13,601 nucleotides of DNA from an uncultured Propionibacteriaceae bacterium. GTDB taxonomy: Bacteria; Actinomycetota; Actinomycetes; Propionibacteriales; Propionibacteriaceae. The notes below the pieces were generated by a model that had not been told where the DNA came from, ran no database searches, and saw nothing but the letters and a program-made list of their open reading frames with translations. The position numbers were made by a program, and so were the translations under genes. This document shows, piece by piece, positions 6,949 to 13,601 of this stretch (positions are counted from its first letter, which is position 1; the number at the start of each line of letters is the position of its first letter). The stretch spans positions 1-13,601 of the forward strand of contig CALCKT010000038.1 in NCBI GenBank assembly GCA_937965785.1. Reading direction: 5' to 3'.

Positions 6949-7551
6949 CTAGCCGGGAAGGTTGTAGGCCGACAGGCGAACCCTCCGCTTGGAATGGCTG
7001 ACCAGGGCATAGCGGCAGTTCTGCAAGGTGCCAAGCTTCATCGACAACTCGTCGGGCAGGCCCAGCAGCCTGGCGATCCCAACCCGGATGGCCAGGCCGT
7101 GGCTGGCGATCATGACGGTCTGGTTCTTGTTTTCCTTGATGATGTCGAACAGCGCCTCGCCCACCCGGTCGGCCACCTCGGCCGCGGTCTCACCGGTCGC
7201 CGAGCGGCGGAAATCCTGCCCACTGCGACGGAACTCGACCAGTTGGGGGAACTCCTGCGACACCTCGTCGATGCTGCGTCCATGCCAGGAACCGCAGTGA
7301 ATCTCCCGGAGCCTCTCGTCGGTGCGCACCTCTTGGCCGGTCAGCTTCGCAACCTCGTCAGCGGTCTGCTTGGCTCGCAGAAGATCGGACGCATAGATCG
7401 CGTCCGGTTCGAGGCCCGCCATCGACGCCGCGACCGCCTGGGCCTGCCCGAGGCCCACATCGTTGAGCGGCTCGTCCAACTGCCCTTGAAACACCCCGAG
7501 CGCGTTCAGCCTGGTTTCGCCATGCCGGATCAGGATCAGTGTGGTGCTCAC
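6949..7551 (-). CDS. Histidine phosphatase family protein (phosphoglycerate mutase-like)
   Basis: A 200-residue cytoplasmic phosphatase. The catalytic RHG motif is at residues 9-11 (LIRHGET), giving the phosphorylated His10. Other expected active-site residues are Arg59 (ASDLLRAKQTA), Glu83 (LREIHCG) and the second His151 (IASHGLAIR). This branch includes actinobacterial glucosyl-3-phosphoglycerate phosphatase, commonly encoded right after rsfS; assignment to that exact activity is an inference from position. The GTG start at 7551 overlaps the rsfS stop by four bases (GTGA), indicating translational coupling. A longer convergent gap of 211 bases (6738-6948) follows, in which I see no strong terminator; a weak CCGGC/GCCGG pair overlaps the stop. 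Confidence 0.9.
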   Translation of the reverse strand: MSTTLILIRHGETRLNALGVFQGQLDEPLNDVGLGQAQAVAASMAGLEPDAIYASDLLRAKQTADEVAKLTGQEVRTDERLREIHCGSWHGRSIDEVSQEFPQLVEFRRSGQDFRRSATGETAAEVADRVGEALFDIIKENKNQTVMIASHGLAIRVGIARLLGLPDELSMKLGTLQNCRYALVSHSKRRVRLSAYNLPG

Positions 7552-7940
7552 GAAACCTCGATTCTTTCCTTCTCGGTGACCTGGTCAATGTCCAGCGGAA
7601 CCGCTGGCGCGTCCTTCCACAGCCGCTCCAAGGAGTAGAGGGCGCGTTCCTCGCTGCGCTGCACGTGCACGACGATGTCGAGATAGTCGAGCAGCACCCA
7701 GCGGGCCTCACGGTCGCCCTCGCGCCTGGCGGGTTTTACCCCGCGCCTGAGCAGCGCCTCCTCGATTCCGTCGACGATGGCGCTGACCTGGCGTTCGTTG
7801 TTCGCCGACACGATGAGGAACACGTCGGTGATCGCGAGGTGCTCCGAGACGTCGAATGCGACGATGTCCGTACCCAGCTTGTCAGCTGCCGCCTGGGCGG
7901 CGACCTTTATCAGGTCGAGGATCTGTTCAGGAACGCTCAC
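7548..7940 (-). CDS. rsfS: Ribosome silencing factor RsfS
   Basis: RsfS (DUF143/Iojap family) binds ribosomal protein L14 (uL14) on the large subunit and blocks subunit joining during starvation. The 130-residue product has the family core: AAADKLGTDIVAFDVSEH, then TDVFLIVSANNERQVSAIVD, then the REGDREARWVLLDYLDIVVH segment and the closing ERALYSLERLWKDA. The GTG at 7940 is chosen because GGAG lies a few bases upstream and conserved sequence starts there; an in-frame extension to 8276 is only the nadD sequence read in another frame plus its frameshifted part. The start overlaps the nadD stop by four bases and the stop overlaps the phosphatase start by four bases, so the three genes are tightly coupled. 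Confidence 0.93.
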   Translation of the reverse strand: MSVPEQILDLIKVAAQAAADKLGTDIVAFDVSEHLAITDVFLIVSANNERQVSAIVDGIEEALLRRGVKPARREGDREARWVLLDYLDIVVHVQRSEERALYSLERLWKDAPAVPLDIDQVTEKERIEVS

Positions 7941-8330
7941 GTGTCTCCAGCCGTGTCTTGCTGCGGGCACAGCCCGCGTTTGGCAATGTACCGGACGATG
8001 CCATCCGGCACGAGGTACCAGATCGGTGGCCCCTGCTCGGATCGGCGACGGCAATCCGTGGACCGGATCGCCATGGCCGGCACCTTGAGCAACGTTACCT
8101 TGTTGACCTGCGGATGAGCGATGTCGACCTCGACCATGGGGACACCCGGACGCGACCCCCACGAAATGCGCCAGGCCGGACAACTCGTCGGCGCCCCGCC
8201 AGCTGAGGACCTGGGTTGACGCGCCCACACCAGCGCTGAAGAACAGGTCGGCATCACCTCCGCTCTGGACGCGCAAGTCCTTGAAGGTGTCGACCGTGTA
8301 GGTATCACCGAGGCGCTCGATCTACGCGCA
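7937..8330 (-). pseudogene. nadD: Broken nicotinate-nucleotide adenylyltransferase (nadD), C-terminal remnant
   Basis: NadD makes nicotinate adenine dinucleotide, a normally essential step of NAD synthesis. Here only about the last 128 of about 200 residues are recognisable. From 8318 to about 8157 one frame reads GDTYTVDTFKDL then LFFSAGVGASTQVLSWRGAD and LAHFVGV. Near 8155 the frame changes and continues PGVPMVEVDIAHPQVN, IRSTDCRRR and PPIWYLVPDGIVRYI to the stop at 7937. A further shift near 8320 (LRVD to IERLG) precedes the end of homology around 8330. The N-terminal GGTFDPxHxGH nucleotide-binding segment is absent, and the opposite-strand DUF2330 gene starts 45 bases later. The ISSTxxR motif reads IRSTDCR. 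The position, immediately before rsfS with a GTGA overlap, confirms identity. It cannot be functional as sequenced. Confidence 0.85.
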
Positions 8331-8361
8331 GGCTCCTGATCAGACTGACCCGACCACCTCA

Positions 8362-8367
8362 TACCCT
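8362..8367 (+). promoter_or_regulatory. Possible -10 element for a leaderless DUF2330 mRNA
   Basis: TACCCT fits the TANNNT pattern and ends seven bases before the GTG at 8375. There is no Shine-Dalgarno before that GTG, so a leaderless transcript is plausible. No strong -35 box is seen. The element lies in the short stretch between the nadD breakpoint and the new gene. Confidence 0.35.
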
Positions 8368-8374
8368 GATCCAT

Positions 8375-9415
8375 GTGAAGAACTTTCTCCGCATCACCCT
8401 GGGCCTGCTGTTCATCGTCGCAACGTCATGGCTGCCGTCCCCGGCGCAGGCGTGCGCCTGCGGGGCCTTGGTGACCGACTCGGATGCGAACATCAATGCT
8501 GAGACCGCGTTCGTGGTGATGAACGACGGGCGGGAGCGCATCGACATGGTGATGCACCTCGATGGTGAGGCTTCCACAGCGGCCTGGATCATGCCGCTGC
8601 CTCCTGGGGGAAAGGTCAGCTTGGGTGACAAGGATGTCTTCGACCGGCTCAAGGAACTGACCAAACCTCGCCCCCGGTACGTGCCACAGTTCCTGCCCGA
8701 CTCCAGGGACAGAGGACCGCAATCCGGGGTTGGTGGCCCCATTGATGGAGCGGCTCCCGGGGTTCAGGTCGTCGACGTCCAGACGGTGGGGCCGTTCGAG
8801 GTGACCACCCTGCAGGGCACCAGCGCCGCCGCGGTCAACGACTGGCTGAAGACCAACGGGTTCCCGGCCCGAAAAGAGGTGGAAACAACTTTTCAGGAGT
8901 ATCTCGACGCCGGCTGGCAGATCACCGCGACCCGGCTGACGCCCGGCGGCGACTCGGCGGCGCTGTCGAACGGCCTGGACTCGCTGCGCATGGAGTTCCC
9001 CACCGACGAGCCGATCTATCCCATCAAACTGTCCAGACACGCCCGGACACGCCAAGGGGTGAAGCTCTTCGTGCTGGCGGATCACCGCATGGATACGCAG
9101 GGACCGACCTCGTATTCACACGACCTGACCGTCAAATTCGCCGGGAAGGTCCCGGCCAGTGAGCTGGGCCTCGGCGATGGTGAACGCTACCTGACAGCGG
9201 TGGAGGGCAACTTCGAGCCGACGGAGCTCACCGATGACATCCGCTTCACCCAAGCCGATTCCGACGAGGAAAACATACCCACCTACGAGGTCGCCATCCC
9301 CGTGTGGAAGGCCTACCCGGTGCTGTTGCTGCTTATCGGCGGGCTCACGTGGCTGCTCCTCCACCGACACCGCAGGAAGCGACTGGCGAACCCTGCGCGC
9401 ACCGGGCACCCGTGA
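8375..9415 (+). CDS. DUF2330 domain protein, secreted and membrane-anchored
   Basis: A 346-residue exported protein of unknown function. Residues 1-25 form a signal peptide (MKNFLRITLGLLFIVATSWL, then a PSPAQA cleavage-like site), followed by ACACGALV and TAFVVMNDGRERIDMVMHL, the characteristic opening of DUF2330 proteins, and AAWIMPLPPGG. One transmembrane helix (about 312-330, VLLLLIGGLTWLLL) and a basic tail HRHRRKR near the C-terminus indicate a large extracytoplasmic domain with a type I-like anchor. The Cys right after the cleavage site lacks a proper lipobox. The GTG at 8375 is the only sensible start. The gene runs divergently from the broken nadD and is followed after 136 bases by the large gene on the same strand; separate promoters seem likely. 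Confidence 0.85.
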   Translation: MKNFLRITLGLLFIVATSWLPSPAQACACGALVTDSDANINAETAFVVMNDGRERIDMVMHLDGEASTAAWIMPLPPGGKVSLGDKDVFDRLKELTKPRPRYVPQFLPDSRDRGPQSGVGGPIDGAAPGVQVVDVQTVGPFEVTTLQGTSAAAVNDWLKTNGFPARKEVETTFQEYLDAGWQITATRLTPGGDSAALSNGLDSLRMEFPTDEPIYPIKLSRHARTRQGVKLFVLADHRMDTQGPTSYSHDLTVKFAGKVPASELGLGDGERYLTAVEGNFEPTELTDDIRFTQADSDEENIPTYEVAIPVWKAYPVLLLLIGGLTWLLLHRHRRKRLANPARTGHP

Positions 9416-9487
9416 CCACGTCTCGAACGCTGGTGAGGCATCGTGACGAACTTCCATCGGCGGAGACCGTCCGTCGTCTCTGTCACG

Positions 9488-9493
9488 TACAGT
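9488..9493 (+). promoter_or_regulatory. Possible -10 element for the large gene
   Basis: TACAGT fits TANNNT; AGACCG at 9464-9469 shares the central GAC of a -35 box at an 18-base distance. If used, transcription would start near 9500, downstream of the GTG at 9492, which supports the ATG at 9552 as the real start of the large protein. Confidence 0.35.
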
Positions 9494-9551
9494 GGGGCCA
9501 TCCGATCCGATCGATTCGCCGCGACGATGGCGAATCGGAAAAGGCCTCGAC

Positions 9552-12500
9552 ATGACCTTCCTGCCTCCGCAACCCCTTCCCCCGGATCTCATCGCCTGCC
9601 TTGAACGAGCCGATGAGTTGATGGAGAGGAAACCCGGAATCGCCCGCGACCTCCTCCTGGACAAAGCCGCCGAACTCAGCATCTCCGAGCCGCACCTCGT
9701 TCCCCCGTTCCTCGAGGAGGGCGCCCGGATCGCGCTCTACAGCGAACAACTGCCCACGGTGAGACAGCTGTTCGCCAAGGCCCGCGAGGCCAGGCAGACT
9801 CACGGTCTACCCATTGACGAGGAACACCACCGCAGGGTTTTCCGGGAGTTCGTCTCTCGCGGCGCCCTCGGTGCCACGGAGCTGACGGCCGAGGCGGCCT
9901 CCCTGCTGCAGCGTTGCCCCACCAGTGAGGCCCTGGACTACTTCATCGGGTTGATCGTTGACCGTGCCAGGATCGGGATACCGCCGTATCCGCGGTTCGC
10001 GGACGATGCCCGACGCCTGATAGAGGCGGTGGGAGCGGATCGGGTCGTGGTCGAGAACCGTTTGCTGCGTGACCTCCTCGAAACCGCGCACCTGTCCCAG
10101 GCGCCGGAGGATTTCTGGAAGGCCTACCGCGACCGGTTCATCTCCTTGGCCAGGCAGGATCCACAGGTTCGTTCGGCGCTTTTCGAGCTGAACCCCACCG
10201 AGGTCGGATCCGATACCTGGCTCGACCTGATCGAAGCCACGGGAATCGCGGACGACCTCCGCTCCGGGAACCGTGACGCCGTCGCATGGCTGACGCGGTT
10301 CGTGGACTCCCGCTGGCATTACACCTACTGGAACCGGCTCAGCCGCCTGGTTCGCACGCTGCCCCTGACCGGGGCGACGGTACGGTTAAGGCACCCCATC
10401 ACCCCCGAGCTGTGCGACGCGCTGCTCGAGGCGGGTGCTGACGTACCGGAGGAGCTGTTTCCCACCTGGTTCAACGGCTGGATCAACGGCGAGGACCGCC
10501 CGGATCTGACCCATCTGGCCCGCAGCCCGTTCTCCAGTAGGAGTCTTCCCGCTCTTGTCGGGTTGCTCAGAGAACATGCGGAGGTCCTGCTGGCCCACGC
10601 GGGCAGCCGCGCGATGCTCGGTTCGTGGCTCGGCGCAGCCGTGGACGAGTCATCGACGATGCTCACCGCCCTCGACGGGCTCCGCGCCGTCCGTCCCCTG
10701 TTTTCCCCGCAGGGGCACGCTCTGTTTCCCGAGCAGATGTCCAGGCTTCTGCAGCTCTGCGCCGGCCCCCGGCTCCTCGCCGGGGCTTTCCATGACGGCA
10801 TGCTCATCGAGTACACCTGGCCCGCCCTGGAGGCGGCGGTCGCCGAGCTGCACCGTGACGACCCCACCGCAGCAATCACCTTCCACGAATCCGGGACGGC
10901 GCTCGGGGTGGCGGCCCGGGGTCGGGTGATCTGGATCGACGGCGATCAGCGCATCACCGAGGCGAGATTCCACCAGCCCCGTCTGGGTGCCAGACCTCAG
11001 GAGTGGCGTTATGTCCTGAACGGCACCGTCACCGGCTGCCACTGGCTGCGCGGCAGCACCTGGTGCCTCACCTGGTCCGATGACCCTGAAACCCACCGGG
11101 AAACGCCGCCGCCGGAACCGCCAGCCGCCCAAGCGGGGCGGGTGGCGCTCCCCGGGGTCGGTGAGAGCTGGTGGATCGACGAGGACGGCGCCCTCCACCG
11201 CGAGGACGGTCAGCTGTTGTTTCCCGCTCAGGACGAGTTCGGCGACACGCATTTCCTGCACCGTGTCCCGTTGAGCGGCTGGCGTTGGTTCCGGATCCGT
11301 GATGCAGCTGTCAGCGCGAGGCTCCGCGCCGTGACACCCGAGGATGTCACGTCGCTCCTGAACGTCGTCCCGGAAACAGAGCTCCAGCACGGCCGGTTCT
11401 CCACCTGGCCCACATCAGGGGAACCGATCGCCCCGGATGTCCGCGCGGCGGCGGAGAATCTGCTGGGAACCACCGATCCGGCCCTGACGGATGCCGCGGT
11501 GTGGCTCGCTTGCCGGGTCAAGGCGTTGGCCACCTGGGCTGCTGACCTGCTGAGCCCACCCGCGGAGAAACCCGTCACCACGTCCCTGCCCGGGCCCAGT
11601 CTGAAGGTGGCCGAGTGGCTGGGTCACGGCTCCAGCGCCTCCACCCGGGAACAGCTGATCGAGGTGCGCAGGGCGTTGACCGGTGAGAACGTGACGGTGG
11701 GCATGCTTCCCCAGCTCGAGTACCTGCCTCTGGTCCTGCCGGAGGTCGTGCTGGCCCTGGCCTCGGCTCCGCTGCTGGACCGCGACGTCGTGGCGGGAGC
11801 TGCCGCCGCCGTCGCGGCCGTCATCGATTCCGGGCTCTATTCACCGGATGCCGTCGTCTTCACCTTCGAACACACCCGGGACATGCCGGTTCACCACCCC
11901 GGCAGCCTGATCGATACCCCGACCGGCCCCGCCATGTTCCTGCGGATGCCAGGAGGGTCCTACGAGATGACGGTCTACTCGCCCGGCGGTGGTGTCCCCG
12001 AGCATGTTGACGGCGCCCCGACCACGGTGTTGCTGCGGGCCCAAGGGATTCCCGCCGAGGAATTGACGGCGGCCTTCCAGGCGCTGCTCTCCACGGGGGC
12101 ACCTGAATGGCGTCCCGGCAAGGTCGCCCAAATGGCCGAGGGGCTGGGGTGGCTGCGCGGCGCCGTCGCCCTTCTCCTGGGCGGGCCGCGCAACTTCAAA
12201 ACGTGGAAATCCGATTTCCTGCCGAAGGAGCTGCGCGTACTGCTGGGACTCACACCCAAGGAAGCCGAAATGGCGAGGGCATTTCTGCGGGACCAGGACC
12301 CTCTCCACCTGATGAGGATTCTCGCTGCCGGGTCACGGGACCCCGAAAGGGTGGTGACCGAAGGACTCGACGTGGACGCGATCATCGAAGATTTCGGCTT
12401 GGATGAGGATGCCGTCCGATTCCCGGATGAGGTCTTCCTGGCGGCGGAGCAGGAATTCCCCTACGCCGGTGCAAAAAAGTTGGAGGCGCTGCGTTCTTCC

Positions 12501-13106
12501 GAAGAGCTCGAAAAATCCCTGATCTCGACGTGGCTCTGGCTGACCACCATGCTTCGCCGCGACGATCCGCTGCGTGCCTGGCTGGCCGGGCGTCTCGACG
12601 ACTTCGAGTCCGGGTTCGACCCCTCCCCCTATCGAGGGATCCAGGCGGATCTGCGCGTGCCCGGCGACGGCTGGTCGCAGGATCCGCTGATCACCGCACC
12701 CGGGATCGTGGCGGAGGTGGCGGCCAGGTTCGGGCTCGCGGAGGATTCGGCCCGTTATTGGCTCCAGCTCCTGGCCCTCCACAACCCCACCGACAAGAAC
12801 ATCGCCCTCTGGAACGGATGGCGGAAGGCCGAACGGGAGAGGGCCGCCGCTCCTCTGTTGGAGAAGGACCTGATCGTGCGGGCCAGGCGTGCGCGCGCGG
12901 GACGTTCCCTGTTCCTGCCCGGCGGCTGGCAGGAGGCGAAAACCCCCTACCTGCCCATGGAGTCGTGGAAGTCCTCGCTCTACAACCTCGAGGCGGCGCC
13001 CAAGGTTCTTCCCCGGCTGCCCGTGGTAGTTCCGTTGGTTCCTTTCGGGCAGCTTTTCACCGACGCGTGGCGACGTTGCTTGTCGGGGGATGTCCCCGGC
13101 CAATGA
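9552..13106 (+). CDS. Very large (about 1184 aa) soluble protein, function unknown
   Basis: An intact reading frame with uniform high-GC codon use and no signal peptide or membrane helices, so probably cytoplasmic. No catalytic motif (Walker, zinc-binding, protease or nuclease) is evident. Residues 1-230 look all-helical and repeat-like. A Trp-rich beta-type region (about 440-600, with WWIDEDGALHREDGQ and WRWFRIRD) resembles propeller or WD-like strands. Around 790-820 is a section with GGSYEMTVYSPGGGVPEHVD. The C-terminal part has ARYWLQLLALHNPTDKNIAL and ARRARAGRSLFLPGGWQEAK. From memory these resemble a long protein encoded with MoxR-ATPase/VWA genes in many actinobacteria, but those partners are not visible here, so this is a weak association. 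An in-frame GTG at 9492 adds 20 residues overlapping the likely promoter. A hairpin terminator follows. Confidence 0.8.
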   Translation: MTFLPPQPLPPDLIACLERADELMERKPGIARDLLLDKAAELSISEPHLVPPFLEEGARIALYSEQLPTVRQLFAKAREARQTHGLPIDEEHHRRVFREFVSRGALGATELTAEAASLLQRCPTSEALDYFIGLIVDRARIGIPPYPRFADDARRLIEAVGADRVVVENRLLRDLLETAHLSQAPEDFWKAYRDRFISLARQDPQVRSALFELNPTEVGSDTWLDLIEATGIADDLRSGNRDAVAWLTRFVDSRWHYTYWNRLSRLVRTLPLTGATVRLRHPITPELCDALLEAGADVPEELFPTWFNGWINGEDRPDLTHLARSPFSSRSLPALVGLLREHAEVLLAHAGSRAMLGSWLGAAVDESSTMLTALDGLRAVRPLFSPQGHALFPEQMSRLLQLCAGPRLLAGAFHDGMLIEYTWPALEAAVAELHRDDPTAAITFHESGTALGVAARGRVIWIDGDQRITEARFHQPRLGARPQEWRYVLNGTVTGCHWLRGSTWCLTWSDDPETHRETPPPEPPAAQAGRVALPGVGESWWIDEDGALHREDGQLLFPAQDEFGDTHFLHRVPLSGWRWFRIRDAAVSARLRAVTPEDVTSLLNVVPETELQHGRFSTWPTSGEPIAPDVRAAAENLLGTTDPALTDAAVWLACRVKALATWAADLLSPPAEKPVTTSLPGPSLKVAEWLGHGSSASTREQLIEVRRALTGENVTVGMLPQLEYLPLVLPEVVLALASAPLLDRDVVAGAAAAVAAVIDSGLYSPDAVVFTFEHTRDMPVHHPGSLIDTPTGPAMFLRMPGGSYEMTVYSPGGGVPEHVDGAPTTVLLRAQGIPAEELTAAFQALLSTGAPEWRPGKVAQMAEGLGWLRGAVALLLGGPRNFKTWKSDFLPKELRVLLGLTPKEAEMARAFLRDQDPLHLMRILAAGSRDPERVVTEGLDVDAIIEDFGLDEDAVRFPDEVFLAAEQEFPYAGAKKLEALRSSEELEKSLISTWLWLTTMLRRDDPLRAWLAGRLDDFESGFDPSPYRGIQADLRVPGDGWSQDPLITAPGIVAEVAARFGLAEDSARYWLQLLALHNPTDKNIALWNGWRKAERERAAAPLLEKDLIVRARRARAGRSLFLPGGWQEAKTPYLPMESWKSSLYNLEAAPKVLPRLPVVVPLVPFGQLFTDAWRRCLSGDVPGQ

Positions 13107-13133
13107 GCAGAACCTTTCCGTGGCGACCGACAG

Positions 13134-13158
13134 GGTCGCGGGCGATATTCCCGCGACC
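13134..13158 (+). terminator. Hairpin terminator of the large gene
   Basis: A perfect 9-bp stem, GGTCGCGGG with CCCGCGACC, and a 7-base loop CGATATT, located 28 bases after the stop codon at 13104-13106. No T-run follows, as is common for actinobacterial terminators. Confidence 0.65.
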
Positions 13159-13204
13159 TCCAGATCGCCCCGCTTCACTACCCCTTTGTCCCGATCAGCG
13201 GCTT

Positions 13205-13460
13205 TCACGTGTGCGCTGTTCCGGGTGTGATCACCTGAAGCCCCACGACCCGGGCCGCCTTGCCGAGCCTGTGGTCGTAGGCGAGAACCGCGGTGGCATC
13301 GAGTCGCATCGCCGCTTCGAGGTGCAACGCATCGAGAGTCCGCAGGTATGGCATGGGCAGCAAACCTGCGCCGCGGAGACGTACCTCGCCCCAGACTGGC
13401 CCCGGTGAAGGTCGCTCGGGCTTTCACCAAGGCCTCTGTGACACCACGAGATCGGCGACT
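13205..13460 (-). pseudogene. Frameshifted PIN-domain (VapC-like) toxin fragment
   Basis: The 3' part reads GEVRLRGAGLLPMPYLRTLD then ALHLEAAMRLDATAVLAYDH and RLGKAARVVGLQVITPG to a stop at 13205. This is the C-terminal half of a PIN RNase, with the metal-binding Asp in TLDALHL and the AYDHRL motif. About 13390 upstream the frame changes; the preceding piece VTEALVKARATFTGASL lies in another frame, and a possible VADLVVS in a third. The N-terminal strand with the first catalytic Asp is not found in the remaining 140 bases. Roughly 80 of the usual 130 residues are recognisable. No antitoxin gene is present beside it. It could be a relic of the same kind of FitAB/VapBC module as the antitoxin remnant at 2794-3010, but they are 10 kb apart. 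Confidence 0.75.
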
Positions 13461-13601
13461 CGGTAAAGGAGCGAGCACACAGGGAGGCTTATTCATAGGG
13501 GCGTTTTGATTTCCCCAAACTATCGTTTTGCCCCGAGCGGGGCGTAAGGGCGGCTTGCCTGATCTGAGACAATCAAAGTGTCCTACCACAAAGACTCTCA
13601 G
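13461..13601. other. Non-coding right edge
   Basis: After the PIN fragment, no recognisable gene, RNA or repeat remains. A moderately AT-rich stretch (13495-13530) is present. A long minus-strand frame running through here back into the large gene has no family-like sequence apart from the PIN piece. Confidence 0.5.

Noticed and set aside
7548..8276. A 242-residue version of RsfS with an N-terminal extension
   Set aside because: The extension is the nadD remnant, partly in the wrong frame; the GTG at 7940 with GGAG upstream gives a normal 130-residue RsfS.
10650..11390. A 246-codon minus-strand frame inside the large gene
   Set aside because: Shadow of a high-GC coding region; no start context or recognisable domain.
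12333..13589. A 418-codon minus-strand frame across the end of the large gene
   Set aside because: Most of it is antisense to the well-supported large gene and its translation is Arg/Gly/Pro-rich without family sequence. Only a short piece near 13400-13450 belongs to the PIN fragment.

Overview
This is a high-GC, gene-dense stretch with strong third-position G/C bias, frequent GTG starts, and gene families typical of Actinomycetota. The nadD-rsfS-phosphatase order and the apparent leaderless starts fit that phylum. A Propionibacteriaceae-like host is my guess; nothing in the window proves the family.

Layout, left to right. Positions 1-697 are non-coding, comparatively AT-rich in the second half, with a short 19-bp tandem repeat near the left edge. 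At 698-1171 (-) is a GNAT acetyltransferase, followed by a frameshifted remnant of a DHA2-type drug transporter (about 1276-1880, -). An intact class I SAM methyltransferase (1945-2769, +) abuts a frameshifted FitA-like antitoxin remnant (about 2794-3010, -). A class II Fic protein (about 3194-4288, +) is preceded by three copies of a TCGACACGT-type word arranged as inverted and direct repeats, a good operator candidate. Converging on it is a small Phd/YefM antitoxin without a recognisable toxin (4451-4678, -). A perfect 23-bp inverted repeat (4779-4849) separates that antitoxin from a TetR regulator (4856-5440, -), which is divergent from an MFS transporter (5511-6737, +): a self-contained regulator/efflux pair.

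Positions 6949-8330 (-) hold the housekeeping cluster nadD, rsfS, histidine phosphatase, read in that order with 4-bp GTGA overlaps. rsfS and the phosphatase are intact, but nadD is broken: its N-terminal catalytic third is missing and what remains carries two frame changes. Immediately beyond the break a DUF2330 membrane-anchored secreted protein starts in the opposite direction (8375-9415, +), followed by a solitary protein of about 1184 residues (9552-13106, +) and a hairpin terminator. The right end holds a frameshifted fragment of a PIN-domain (VapC) toxin (about 13205-13460, -).

The dominant theme is decay and rearrangement: four pseudogenes, one orphan antitoxin, and an essential-type gene cut exactly where an accessory block begins. 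The most interesting leads are the broken nadD in a conserved operon, the Fic operator array, the perfect 23-bp inverted repeat, and the large solitary protein, whose family I associate only loosely with actinobacterial MoxR/VWA clusters. I do not see a complete, clearly new multi-gene system in the window.
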